Below, piece after piece: positions 33,079 to 44,877 of a stretch of 64,000 bases of DNA (the stretch's first letter is position 1; each line of letters begins with the position of its first letter). Source of the stretch: Rosa chinensis (taxonomy: Eukaryota > Streptophyta > Magnoliopsida > Rosales > Rosaceae). Where the stretch lies: assembly GCF_002994745.2 (NCBI RefSeq), contig NC_037090.1, positions 5,887,501 through 5,951,500 on the forward strand. Reading direction: 5' to 3'. The notes beneath the pieces were generated by a model. It did not search any database. It saw only the letters and a program-made list of their open reading frames with translations, and was not told the origin of the DNA. The position numbers and the translations under genes were made by a program.

Positions 33079-35100
33079 ATGGAGGTACAAGTCTAGGCTG
33101 AAAGACTTTAAACATTAAGCGCTGCATGGGAGGCAACCCATTTCAACCGTATCTGTGGAGGAGACATCAAACGCAGATTTGCTTTCTTGAACTCTTCCTT
33201 CTATTTTATTTTCATGAATTTTAAGTTGTTTTAAGTTTCGTTGTGTTAACTTTCTCTGCTATGCTTGATTTATGCTTTGCATGATTTATATTTGTTTATA
33301 TATTGAGGACAATGCATGAATTAAGTATGGGGGAAGGATTATTGTTTTGTTGTGTTTTTAGTAGTTAGTATATAAAAAAAAAATGAAAAATAGTTGATGT
33401 TGGATTGTGTTTTTATTTTGTTTTTAATTGATGTTGTGATACACTAAGGTATATTGGATTAAACATAGTCTTGAAAAAGGGTAGCTGTTTCAGTCCCATT
33501 GCACATCGAGACTCACTGTTCCCGTACCTAAGTGTTGAAATTAAATTAAATTGTAAAAAAAAAAAAAAAAAAAAATTTTTTGGTTTTAGAGTGTTTTTGT
33601 GTGTTTGAGTCTTAGGATGCTCCTAACGTCTAGGATGAACATGTCTCCGAATTCATGGCTGAAGGTTTTCACAATCAAAATAGGACTTAATTGAATTCTG
33701 TGGTTAATCGACGTTGTGATACTTTGTATGAAGATTTGAGATAGGATTGTAACTTGGTTCATTAAGCATGCTAGGATTAAGTCTGATTCATTTGACCCTA
33801 AGTGAGCTGTTGAGCTAAAATACTTTCTTTTCGAGTGCTTAGTGATAATTCTAGAATTTCGTGGCTGTATTTGCAAAACCTCATCTTTCTTTGAAAATCC
33901 AATGATCATGTGCCATAGATTTTAATGGATTAGAGAGTACTAGAACTCGGCTGTTGTGACTGTCAAAACTTGTATGCCATAATATGCACTGATCCTGGAT
34001 AGGATAGAAGGCATTAGGGTAACCACCATAGCCAAACAAGCATGTGTCCCCAATTGTGCCCGTCGTGGGACTCCTTAGAATGAACCCCTTTGAGCCTACG
34101 TTGAAAACCTTTGTTTCATCACCCTCACTACCCTACCATGAGCTTAGTACAGGATATCTATACCCTTGTCTTAAGGACTTAGTAGAGCATGACATAGTAT
34201 GTAGGGGTGACGATGAAAGACAAGTGTGGGGTGGGGAAAATCCAAGAAAAAAAGAAAAGAAAAAATTTTGCCTTGAAAAAAAAAAAAAAAAAAAAAAAAG
34301 CGGCAAAAGAGAAGAAAAAATTGAAAAGAAAACTCTTGGGAAAATGTTGAAGTGTGGTTTTGGACTTGCAAATTTGTAGAAGGCTCAAAGTTGAAAATTA
34401 TGCCTTTGTCCATTCCCATGTTGGTTAGAGTGAAGGTTTGGCCCAAAACAATGATATTTGGTCTACAAAAATGATGACATAAGGTGGTCCTTATATGCTC
34501 TGCTAGGTCCTTAGGATTTTTTGTATCCTTAATCTTCATTTCAAAAACCCTAGCTTAGCCCCATTACAACCTGTTTTAAGTGCTGACTTGATCCTTGAGA
34601 TGGGCAGTCTTTGGTTAGTGGAGTCAGTTACGCAGTCGAGCTTATGGTTTAGGTCCATTTGTGCACTTAGTCATTTCATGAGGTCTTTAAAAATTCTTCA
34701 CAAAATGTGTTTATTGATGAAATATGCAAGCTGTTTGTTGCCTTGCAATTTGTTCTCTTGCATATACTTGAGTGTGAAGCTTTTAAGCATAGCCATTTCT
34801 GAGAGAAAAATCGAGAGTATGCCCTGTGAGTTTGGATTGGACTTGTTCGAAACATGCTATCATTCACTGTATAACTTAAGTTCTCCATATCTTACTTAGT
34901 CATATGAGTGTCACACGTTTATTAACCTTGGAATTATCTTTGTGATTTTGATTAAGCGTTTAACGTGAAAGCCATGAGTTTGGAGTCTCTGAGACAACAG
35001 TTAGGAGCAATAGAGTCATTTACTTGCTTTTTGTCAAGTTTTTGTTCTGTTTTGGATTTTTTTTGTTTTGTTTTGCTAAGGGACTAGCAAAAGCTAAGTG

Positions 35101-35110
35101 TGGGGGAATT
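35101..35110 (+). promoter_or_regulatory. polypurine tract of element A
   Basis: TGGGGGAATT abuts the TG of the 3' LTR, the expected plus-strand priming site. Confidence 0.85.
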
Positions 35111-37057
35111 TGATAGGAGCATTTTAATGCGGTATTTTAATAGTTAATTCCTCACATTTTGCTTAGTTAATTCCTTAACGAATCGATTTTTAACTCAATT
35201 TCTATTTTTTAGGTACATTGGAGTAGATGATGATGAAATGAGCTGTTTGGCCCTAAAATGAGCATTTTGGCCTGAGAAAGCGTGTCTTGGAGAAATTGAG
35301 CCAATGAGAAAGCGAGCTAGACAAGAAATGAGGAGTGGCAGACTAACCATCTGAACTTCAAATGAGTTGAAACTTTCCAGATTCATTCTAGAAAGCCCAA
35401 GGATCATTTCTTATGAAGAGTTCCAGAGAAAAATATGAGTGGAAGGCCTTCAAACAATCAGCCCAATTCTCTACAGAAGCAAAACCGGAAAACTGGACCT
35501 GTAAGAGGTCCAGCAGCATTTCCGGCCCAACCACATGGCAAGAAATTCTGAAATTTTACCACAGTAATCTACACTCATGGTGGATAATTTCATATGAAGA
35601 AGTCGAAGGCATATAATGAAGTCTTGTTGGAGAAATAATTGAAGGAATAAAGGGGAAGAAACTGACTTGAAAACAGCTCAACACCACATATTCATGTTTC
35701 CCACCCACATGAAGAAAGCATTTCTTTTTCCTTGGATACATTTTTCTACTCTAAAAGATCATCATCACTTCCACATTTCTTCACCTTCATGCTTTGCTTT
35801 CATCATTACCTCATCTTTTACATATTTTACAAACCACTCTCATACTCCACTTTCATTATTTTTCTTCATCTCATCATTTCACTCTTCTTTTTCCTCCCTA
35901 TTTAAACACCTTCTCCTCTCACTCTCAATCACCAATTTCTGAATCCATAACACAAATTCCTTCATCCATTCCATCTTCTTTGTCTCTCCATTTCCTTTCC
36001 ATTTTCCTTTTCCATTCTCTAGTTCTTAGTTTTGCATTTTCAAGTAAAGAGAAGAAGAAGAAGTAGTGAGGACATAGCCTCCATCATCCACCTTGAAGAC
36101 TTGCTTCCAAGATTCAAGATTCCAACGTTCAAGCTCTCCATCTCCATCTCCCCTCACGGTGTAATTCATTCTTTTTCCTTGTAATGATCTTTTGTTTTCC
36201 TTGTTTGAATTCATATGAACTTGTTTCTAGTTAACAATAATGTTTAGGGTAAAGTTTAAACCCAACTTCTATGTTTAAATAAAGAATTTCGATTCTTATG
36301 TTGTGATTCCAAAGTTGCTTATGTGTGATTGTTCGATTGAATTTGCTTTATAGATATCTTTTGTATTTTAATCTTATGTGGTTCGAAACACGTAGGGTTT
36401 TGATATGAATGGTGCTAGGTTTAAGAACATGAAATCGACTTTTCGTTTTGTGTAAACTTGAATCAAAGTAGTAAAGGTTTTGGACAAAAATCGAATTCAA
36501 TTGAAGAGGATTGCAATTAGGTGAACTTATTCATACTAAGTTGTACACTTGAGTTGATAGTCTTTCTATGTGTTTCATGCGTTGAACATGTCATGATTGA
36601 CTAGCTTTCTAGGGCTTGATTACATGTTTAATAGGATTAGTCTATGTGCTTTCACTTAGATTAATTAGCATTGAAAAGTCAAATATGGGAAATTGTTTGC
36701 TTTTAACGTTTCACATGATCAACTCCTCTCTCATGACTTGGAAGAACAATGTAGGGTTAATTCGAATTCAATGATAAACTAGGGTTTAATCTTTGTTTCT
36801 TATGTTTCATTCTTGTACATGTGTTTTTATATTTTCTTTATTTTAATTTTCAATTCTTTAATTCTTAAAACCCCCCCCCTTATTTTTTGTTCACTTGTAT
36901 ATATTTATTCTTTATTTTATTTCTGTAAATAATAATTTTCTTTATTTGTTACACAATTACAGGTGTACCCTCAATCCCCGGAATAGAACGATCCCTATTT
37001 GCTTATACTACTAACGATATTTCAGGGTTAAATTATGCGCTTGCTCAAAGCGCGTCA
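35111..37057 (+). repeat. 3' LTR of element A
   Basis: A 1947-bp LTR with TG...CA ends. It shows only a handful of base differences from the 5' LTR (for example near 36091, 36680, 36740 and 37043) and a shorter poly-C run. Its 3' half is similar to the LTRs of B and C, but its 5' half differs and lacks the 39-bp minisatellite found in those LTRs. Confidence 0.92.
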
Positions 37058-37062
37058 TCGGT

Positions 37063-37198
37063 GAGCTGTGATCTGTTGGTAAATTATAATTCCAACATTG
37101 TAAAGGTCATGGGTTCGATTCTCATTGACATATGTAAGGGTGGGGTGGGCTAAGGGTTTTTTTTTTTTTTTTTTTTTAAAAACTAGGAGGAATAAGTG
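37063..37198 (+). mobile_element. right part of the tRNA-derived SINE split by element A
   Basis: The body continues from the 7 bp at 24555-24561. It has an A-box-like segment (TGATCTGTTGGTAAATTA), a B-box GGTTCGATTCTC near 37110-37121, a short GGGTGGGGTGGGC region and a run of about 21 T followed by AAA. The 18-bp target duplication follows at 37181-37198. RNA polymerase III boxes, a length of about 125 bp and a T-run tail fit Au-like plant SINEs. Confidence 0.75.
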
Positions 37199-37376
37199 GA
37201 AGTGATGGCCATGGCCGCAAAGGCTGACAATATTGCCTACACTTAATCAAATTTATTGAGGTTGTGCCTGGGCTTGCTTAGTACATGTAGCTATGCGATT
37301 AGAGACGTTTCTAGCTACTCTTGGTGACTTAGAATTCTGCTTCCTCGAGCCACATTTTATTTTCTATAACATTACC

Positions 37377-37620
37377 AATCTTCTAATCTTCCACAACTGT
37401 TCCCCCCCCCCCTCTTATTCTCCCCTCTTCTTCACTTACAAGCATCTGAAGGTCTTCTTGATTGATTCAAGTTGGGATTGTGTTATACTGATCTCGATAG
37501 AAAGAGTGTAGAGGAAGAGAGCATGCTGAGAAGAAGATAATTGAGAGATACAAAGAGAAGAAGAGGAGAGAATGAGGGGGGGGGGGGGGGGGAACCGTTG
37601 TGGAAGATTAGAAGATTAGC
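37377..37620. repeat. foldback MITE-like palindrome with C/G homopolymers
   Basis: The left arm reads AATCTTCTAATCTTCCACAAC then a C run. The right arm begins with a G run of 16-17 and ends with the inverse, GTTGTGGAAGATTAGAAGATT. Pairing continues inwards through CT-rich and GA-rich stretches to a loop near 37495. Confidence 0.75.
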
Positions 37621-37963
37621 AAAGTAATTTTGTATTTTTTTTCCTTGATTTATTAATATATGAGGGTAAAATTGGAAGATTAAAGGCAAAAAAATTATAG
37701 TTGGCCAGTGTACTAAGATTTTTGTTGGAATGTTGGGTACAAATAGCAACACCCTTTTCTTTGGGTGACAATTGCAAAGACGAAAAGCCCCCTCACGTGC
37801 TAACTAAGTTAATGGAAAAATTGGATTGAAAGTCTAAAATTTAACTATAGGGTGTAAATTGGCAACATTTAGAAAAGTGAGAGTGTAAATAATCAATATT
37901 GAAATGTTATGGGGTAAATCGGTAGTCATGGGAAAAGTTAGGGGGTAATTTAGCTATTTTGCC

Positions 37964-38108
37964 AAAATTTTATGAACAAACTTTTCAATCTTATTCTTTG
38001 TTTTAATACACCTAGCAAGCACCATTCAAACCCAGCAAACATATAGTATATGTTTGCTAGGTGTATTAAAACAAAGGAAAAGATTGAAATGTTTGTTCAT
38101 AAAATTTT
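37964..38108. repeat. inverted repeat, about 58-bp arms
   Basis: AAAATTTTATGAACAAAC at the left pairs with GTTTGTTCATAAAATTTT at the right. The arms continue through TGTTTTAATACACCTAGCAA and its inverse. The loop is about 30 bp. MITE-like, but no target duplication was fixed. Confidence 0.8.
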
Positions 38109-40077
38109 ATTGCTAAGTATACTAAAATATTTATTGGGTACATTTAGCAACACCCTTAAAACTATTGGAAATTTTATGATTAAAAATAAAATATATTTTA
38201 TTTATTTCTTTATTTATTTTGGGGGTTATTTTTATTTTGTGTTTATTTCTCTATTTATGCTTTAACGGTTTTATGTTTTAAATATATGATTATTATTTAA
38301 CCGTTATATGGTTAATGAGGTTATTGATAGTATGGTAAGTGTGCCCTATATAAGGGTATGTGGCTATGGTTGGAAGGCATATGGTGAGACATGAAACATG
38401 CACATGTGTGGGAGTTTAGATTGTCGGATAATGAGGGTATACATGACGGTATAATTCACCATAATGCATCCACTCTAGCCAAATACCTCTACCAAAGATA
38501 TTCTTACAAACTATACATATACATACTTTACTTATACACCGTTTTGAGTGCACGGGTGATAAAGGCTTAATGAGGCTTCTTAGCTGCACGACGGAGCTCG
38601 AAGAGTTGTTGTATCTTGGGGGAAGTTCGTCATTCAACCCTGTGCAGTAGGGGACGAATCTTCTCTTAGGACAATGCCTTGCACGCCTCGACTCGATAAG
38701 TTTTCCTATATAAAACCTATATATTATATTATTTTCTTACTTTATTTCATTTTCTTATTTATATCTCAATTTTATTTCCCAAGAAATTACCATATTATTT
38801 TATTTTAATGTTACAGGAATTCCGTCCCATATTTTTTATAACAAAAACTACCATATCCTTTTTGGCAATATTCACGTCTCTAAGGACAAAGCCTGAAAAC
38901 AATGGTAGTGGAGGAGGAGAGTTTGTTGTGCTTTGAAACAAAGGGGTGTTTGTCCACAATTTTAGGGTTATTGATCAAAGTATACCATGAGTTGCAGACA
39001 CAATTGAACCGCATTAGAGATTTGGGAGGCATCCTTGATAGAATTTGCACCAGCATCTCTTAAGCTTCCAGCAATTTGGACAACTATAGCATTATCCACT
39101 TTATTCTTCCACTTTTTATTTCTATTTGTACATATGCATTTGCACAAGCGAAGTTTTGGTTGGTTTATCAGATTTGTGTCTTTGGGATATTTTTTCATAG
39201 AGATTTGTGTTGTTGCCTTGTTGGCATGCCATCATATTTTTGTCATAAAACTCAAAGCAATAGTGGTCAAGCATGCATCATTGACATGAAAGTTGATACA
39301 TATTTACGCAAGCGTACATATAATTGTCAAGTGCGAGAAATATTAAGCCCGAAATTTATCGTACCTCGTGCATTAGATGTTGGACCTAACCGAGGTAATT
39401 GGCGCTAGGAAAACTCATAATCATACAATGAAAAATAAAATAAAATATTTACAAGACACCAAGCCAATGCTCTTCTTAACTCACATTAAGCTTAATCAAA
39501 GCCACTAATTAGTAGCCAAAATGAGTTATGCACAATGAAATCTAGAATTTTGTGGGAAGTTTGAATTGTGAGTTTCCTAAATTAAAAGCAAACAAAAATT
39601 GAAATTAAACTATTAACTATCAAATAAGAAATTATAACTTGCAAATATCGATGCCAATTTCACAAATGCATTTCCTATATGTTTTATGTCTCATATCTAC
39701 TACCGGTTAGGGCTACTAAACCAACTATCTTTTTGATGTATTGATTATGTTGGTTATGGCCACAATCAACTCTCTAATTTGGGCATTAGCTGTAATATCC
39801 AAAATTAGAGACAAAGAGAGCTAGATAATAGAGACCCAACAAACTTAGCTACAATTAAGCTAGCTAATGATGAGGACACTTAAATCCTAGATGCAATAAG
39901 ACTAATAAGCTGTCAAATTATAAATCTATTAATCACAATTCCCCACAATATCATTTCAAAGGGTCACAAAGCCTAAAAGCATGCTTCTAAGGACCAATAA
40001 ATTCATATTTAAAGCATACACAAAAGAAATTAATTGCATTTATTTCAATTAAAGTTTATACAAGATGAGTTAGGGCT

Positions 40078-41926
40078 TGATAGGAGCATTTTAATGCGAC
40101 GTTTTAACTGCATTTCCCTACATTTCTTACGTTATTTCCTTATTAAAATCCTGTTTAGGAAAGTTTCCATTCTTTGATTGGGAAAGTTCCTATTTGTAGA
40201 AAGTTTATATTTTTGTAGTTTCTATTTATCATTTTTAGTAAGTTGCCATTTTTCATTTTAGGAAAGTTTCTATTTTTCTTATTAGTTTCTATTTTTAGGA
40301 CCTGCAACCAAGTGGAAAATCTTGAGGAGGAAAATCAAAGTTGCAACTAAGTGGAAAATCTTGAGGAGGAAAATCAAAGTTGCAAGCAAGTGGAAAATCT
40401 TGAGGAGGAAAATCAAAGTTGCAAGCAAGTGGAAAATCTTGAGGAGGAAAATCAAAGTTGCAAGCAAGTGGAAAATCTTGAGGATGAAAATCAATTCAAG
40501 TTGAACAAGTGATAAACAAGTGGGAAGATATTTTTTACAAATTTGTCTAACATATCTAGCCTTTCATTTATGTTCATCTCCACCCTCCATTCATCATTTT
40601 TTGGGCTATAAATACACTTCTCCTCTCACTCTCAAAACACATTCCTTCATCCATTCCATCTTCTTTGTCTCTCCATTTCCTTTCCATTTTCCCACACAAA
40701 ATTCCTTCATCCATTCCATCTTCTTTGTCTCTCCATTTCCCTTCCATTTTCCCACCAATTCCTTCATCCATCTCATCTTCTTTGTCTCTCCATTTCCTTT
40801 CCATTTTTCTCTCCATCCTCTAGTGTATTCAACGTTTCAAGCAAGGGAGAAGAAGAAGAAGAAGGAGCCTTGAGCATCATCATCCATCCTCCACCTTGAA
40901 GCTTGCTTTCGAGATTCAAGAATCCATAACGTTTCATCCTTCATCCCCATCTCCATCTCACGGTGTAATTCAACCTCTTTCTTTGTAATCTTGCTTAGTT
41001 TCGTGAGAATTGTTTTTAGTTAACATTTATGTTTGAACAAGGTTTATATTCTGAAATTTTATGATTGAATAAAGAATTTCGATTCTTATGTTGTGATTCC
41101 AAAGTTGCTTATGTGTGATTGTTCGATTGAATTTGCTTGATAGAAAACTTTTATATGTTTATCTTATTTGGGTCGACACTTATAGGATTTGCATGTAATT
41201 GGTGCTAGGTTTAAGAACATGAAATCGACTTTTCGTTTTGTGTAAACTTGAATCAAAGTAGTAAAGGTTTTGGACAAAAATCGAATTCAATTGAAGAGGA
41301 TTGCAATTAGGTGGACTTTTCCATAACTAAGTTGTACACTTGAGTTGATAGCCTTTCTCTATGTCTAATGCGTTGAACATGTCATGATTGACTAGCTTTC
41401 TAGGGCTTGATTGCATGTTTGATAGGATTAATCTAGGTGCTTTCGCTTAGGTTAATTAGCATTGAAAAGTAAAATATGGGAAATCGTTTGCTTTCGAATG
41501 TTTCACATGATCAACTCCTTTCACATGACTTGGAAGAACAATGTAGGGTTAATTCGAATTCAATGATAAACTTGGGTTTAATCTTTGTTTCTTATGTTTC
41601 ATTCTTGTACATGTGTTTTTATATTTTCTTTATCTTAATTTTCAATTCTATAATTCTTAAACCCCCCTTCCTTTTTATTTTGTTACTTGTATATATTTCT
41701 ATTCTTTACTTTATTTTTGTAAATAATACTTTATTATTTTAATTCTTTATTTGTTTATTCAATTGTATATATTTATTCTTTATTTTATTTTTGTAAATAA
41801 TACTTTTCTTTATTTGTTACACAATTACAGGTGTACCCTCAATCCCCGGAATAGAACGATCCCTACTTGCTTATACTACTAACGACATTTTCAGGGTTAA
41901 ATTATGCGCTTGCGTTTAGCGCATCA
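40078..41926 (+). repeat. 5' LTR of element B
   Basis: 1849 bp. It contains five units of the 39-bp minisatellite, then three tandem CT-rich units of about 60 bp (ATTCCTTCATCCATTCC...), and TATAAATA at 40617-40624 as a likely promoter. Confidence 0.93.
40305..40499 (+). repeat. 39-bp minisatellite in LTR B (five units)
   Basis: The unit is CAAGCAAGTGGAAAATCTTG plus AGGAGGAAAATCAAAGTTG. The 3' LTR of B has four units (47297-47452) and both LTRs of C have four (50163-50318 and 57091-57246). Because 39 is a multiple of three, one plus-strand frame reads through as a 13-residue repeat (QVENLEEENQSCK). It sits upstream of the LTR TATA box. Confidence 0.92.
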
Positions 41927-41931
41927 ATTTT

Positions 41932-41949
41932 TGGCGCCGTTGCCGGGGA
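41932..41949 (+). promoter_or_regulatory. primer binding site of element B (tRNA-Asp type)
   Basis: TGGCGCCGTTGCCGGGGA, 5 bp after the LTR end. Identical to the PBS of A and C. Confidence 0.9.
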
Positions 41950-43133
41950 TCGAAAAATCACTTGTTAAATTGTGTCATTTATTGTATATATTTGTTGTAT
42001 ATAAATTGTTTAAAACTTAGTTTAAATATTATTTATATTATTGAACACGAATTTTAATTGTAGGTTGTAAATTGAGAGGAATAGGTGAAGTCTCTTTTGT
42101 TAATATTGGCCTAAACCCCTTACTGGTACCTAGCTCAGGTCCCTTAAGGTTGAGGGCGGCCTTTATTAACACTTGTTGAACTGTCTTCACACTTATGAAC
42201 TTTCTCATCTTAGTAAGAAAGCCTATGTGAAATGGTGTCTAGGAAGGGGACAACGTTCATGACGAGTTTTTGAATCCAGAAGTGCTTGCAAATGGGCATA
42301 AACCACAATGTGGGAGTAGCTCATGCCAAAATGGATTTTTCCTCTCGTGTTCGCCCTCCCCCACCTGGCCATTTCAGTAAGGTTGCCCAAACGATTTGAA
42401 AGGGAGTTTGTGTCTAGGCGACTATACTTGGGCCGCACGTCCACTTGATTTACCGCTTGGAATTTGATTCGATATCAATAATGTTTATAATAAAAGAAAT
42501 ACTTGTGAATACTCTATACATGTAAATTATTTTGTTGTTTCACACTTTAAACTTGTAAAAATACCTTTCACGTTTTATACGCACTTGAGTACTTAACTTG
42601 TGTCTTATGTACAATATACTTGTTAATTATACTTGTAGTTTGTAATTAATAGTTATACTTGTTTTTATTTTGTATTTCTTTGTTAATTATAGTTACTAAC
42701 TTTATTTAATGTAGGTACCGTCTGGCTGCAAGACGTAAAATACAAGCGCTACTTGGGAGGCAACCCAATTCAGAATATAATCAGATTTGCTTTCTCTTTC
42801 CCTATTTCTTTTTATTTTTCATTTTTTCTCAATTGTTTTTATTTTAGGATTTGTTTTCGTAAATGTCTTCTATCTATGCTTACTTATTTCATTGCATGCT
42901 TTTAATTGATTACATTGAAGATAATGCAATATTTAAGTGTGGGGGAAGGGATTTATATTTTTGTCTTTCATTTTGAGTCCTATATATATTTATATTTGTC
43001 TTTTATTTTTTGAGTCCTTTATATATAAAAAAAAAAAAAAAACTTCATTTATTCAGTCTTATTAAATTCAGCTATTTACAAAAAAAAAAAATAAAAAAAA
43101 ATATATATATAATAATAATAAAAATACTCTATA

Positions 43134-43745
43134 CTAAGCTATGTCTGCATTTCCGTAGGAGTTGAGGCTGAGCTCAAGGGAAATGCGAGAGTCACCGCCA
43201 TAGCCGCTACCTCCCTCGGAAGTAGTCTTCATGTTGCCAAAGATGTCCTCACCATGCATGGGGAATAGTGGAAGGGTTTCAATCTCCTGGTGATATTCTC
43301 CTCGTTGTTCCATGATCGATCCATCAACACCATAGCCGACACGTGAGCCAAAGTTTAGATCAATGGATCTACCATCATCAGTAGAACTAGTGGATCCAAA
43401 ATTGAGATCGAGAGATCCACCAACCGGAACGTTCCGAAATTCCTTCAACTTCTGCCTCTCACGAGCCTTGAGGTTCTGGAACCAAAAGAAGACGTTCTTG
43501 TCCTCGATCTGCCCATACTGTTTCAGATGAAGGCAGATCTCTTGAATCTGCTCTGGAGTTGGGTACTTAAAACCCTTATCATAGTAAAGGCCCTTGAGGA
43601 TTCTTAGTTGAGGCGGTGTGGGAGCCCACCGGTTACTACTCCCGGCTGCTTGGATGCTTCCTCCCTCCTCGGTTGGTTGCTGGGCTTGTAATTCCATTTG
43701 TTGCTGGGTTTGTAACTCCATTAGTTGCAGAGTTCGTGGTTCCAT
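43134..43745 (-). CDS. WUSCHEL-like homeodomain protein carried antisense in element B
   Basis: Intact 203-aa ORF. Its homeodomain is identical to that of A and C, and the WUS box TLPLFPMH and EAR-like SLELSLNS are kept. It differs outside these motifs: the Gln-rich N-terminus has an extra MELQ(T/A)QQ repeat, the serine linker lacks the doubled RSID, and several linker residues change (for example [21 protein letters not shown] and GNADIA). The upstream minus-strand TATA box is intact. It has the same antisense placement between the leader and the sense ORF. Function as a WUS-type repressor is possible but unproven. Confidence 0.88.
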   Translation of the reverse strand: MEPRTLQLMELQTQQQMELQAQQPTEEGGSIQAAGSSNRWAPTPPQLRILKGLYYDKGFKYPTPEQIQEICLHLKQYGQIEDKNVFFWFQNLKARERQKLKEFRNVPVGGSLDLNFGSTSSTDDGRSIDLNFGSRVGYGVDGSIMEQRGEYHQEIETLPLFPMHGEDIFGNMKTTSEGGSGYGGDSRISLELSLNSYGNADIA

Positions 43746-43853
43746 GTTGATGAAGAAAGGATTTGAGTTTTGAAAGAAAGGCTGAAGGGTTCAGAGAGAA
43801 AGGCTGGAACTCGGAAGAATTTTCTTTTGAAGTGAACAGTCGCTCAGAATGCA

Positions 43854-44165
43854 CCTATTTATAGAACGAGTGAGCAGATCTCCACCGTTGGATGGACGAT
43901 CTCTGAGATTAAATCTACGCATTGGATTAAAGTCACCCGAAAACACGGAAAAGCTGTTGGCGCGTGGAGGACACGTGAGGGAACCAAACGAATCTCGAGG
44001 AGCTGTGACAGACAAGCTACAGCAGAAAGCAGGTTTAATTGCCGTGAATCAAGGAAAAGAAAGGACGCGTGGGGGAATCAAACGAATCTCGAGGATCCGT
44101 GACAGACAAGCTATAGCCGAAAGCATGCCATAAATCCAGGAAAAGAAAGGAATATTTACACGTGG
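43854..44165 (-). promoter_or_regulatory. promoter-like region of the WUS-like ORF, copy B
   Basis: CTATAAATAGG (43864-43854 on the minus strand) lies about 110 bp before the ATG. The two tandem units of about 94 bp with CGTGRGGGAA starts and CACGTG boxes lie further upstream, as in A and C. Inferred from motifs. Confidence 0.55.
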
Positions 44166-44347
44166 GGGAGTTTCTTGGGCCGTGAACTATCATAACTCTT
44201 CTCCTTCCCGGAGAAGCTTTGTTCAAACCGTGTGTTTGTTGAGATTTCTACCCTATTTTGTGCTTCATATATACATCCTTTTTTGTCTCCTCCAGATTTT
44301 ACTAAGGTTTGTCTAAGCGTGCAGTTTCAAATTCCTTCTACTTCCTC

Positions 44348-44877
44348 ATGGCTCGAACCAAGGTTACCCCTCGCAGGGGCGTCAATCAACGCCGTGTTCT
44401 CTCTTTGGAAGAAGAAGGTCGTCAAGCGGCCACTAGAGCTGGGCTTACTCGTCCATGGGACCATCGTCCTATCCGTGAGCGTACCCGCAGTCCCCTCCTC
44501 TGCCTCGTCGCTCTCCCAGACTGCATCCCGGAGAGTCTTCTTCCTCACCAGCTGCTCGTGCTCCTCGGCCTATGGCCACCCTGGAAAGCTTGTCGGATTC
44601 GATTGATGATTTGCGTTCCTCTCTCCGCGATGGTATTATGGTGACAGATTGGAGAGTCAATTGCATGATCGATTACATCTCTGAGATGAACTGCTCTCTG
44701 ATCCGCTGTCACACTGCAATAAACAAGCTTGCTCAGGAAGTCAATAACTTGCAGAGTTATCCTCCTGGGTTTCCTCGCAAGGACGCTACTGCATCACAAC
44801 ATGAGGACCCGCCTCCGAAGGCTGAAACCAGCAAGAGGGCTGCCACTCGCCCGCATACCGCTCCTCCAAAGGAGTAA
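44348..44877 (+). pseudogene. frameshifted copy of the element 176-aa ORF, copy B
   Basis: This is the same ORF as in A (32548) and C (54136), but one C is missing from the C run near 44491-44495 (CAGTCCCCTCC against CAGTCCCCCTCC). The ATG frame therefore leaves the ancestral frame after about 50 codons and ends early. The original C-terminal frame resumes from MATLESLSDS at 44572. Since B is otherwise young, either the protein is not needed in cis or this is a homopolymer sequencing error. Confidence 0.8.

Larger units (their letters stand above)
24562..37057 (+). mobile_element. LTR retrotransposon A: non-autonomous, carries a WUS-like gene
   Basis: The element is bounded by a perfect 5-bp duplication TCGGT (24557-24561 and 37058-37062) and TG...CA ends. 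The 5' LTR (24562-30089, interrupted) and the 3' LTR (35111-37057) match almost base for base outside the insertion. The order is LTR, tRNA-Asp-type PBS, about 1.2 kb of non-coding DNA, antisense WUS-like ORF, sense 176-aa ORF, 1.9 kb of non-coding DNA, polypurine tract, LTR. No protease, reverse transcriptase, RNase H or integrase motif is seen, so it depends on a helper. GGGAGGCAACCCA motifs and T(A/G)TGGGGGAA tracts after each module resemble those of Athila-type Ty3/gypsy elements. Without the insertion the element is about 8.9 kb. Confidence 0.92.
37199..40077. other. spacer between elements A and B
   Basis: Two foldback structures (listed separately) lie at the left. A 24-bp motif, TTGGGTAC.. 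through AGCAACACCCTT, occurs as a direct repeat at 37733-37756 and 38134-38157. A promoter-like CCTATATAAGGG lies near 38345-38356, inside sequence that could be an LTR fragment. Open stretches at 38968-39408 on both strands match nothing I recognise. Confidence 0.4.

Noticed and set aside
37063..37180. A true tRNA gene in the SINE
   Set aside because: Only A- and B-box-like motifs are present; no cloverleaf with a plausible anticodon arm and acceptor stem can be drawn.
40574..40816. Charged repeat peptide (KMERKWRDKEDEMDEG) on the minus strand of LTR B and its copy at 47527-47769
   Set aside because: It is the complement of the CT-rich tandem units next to the LTR promoter; a low-complexity shadow frame.
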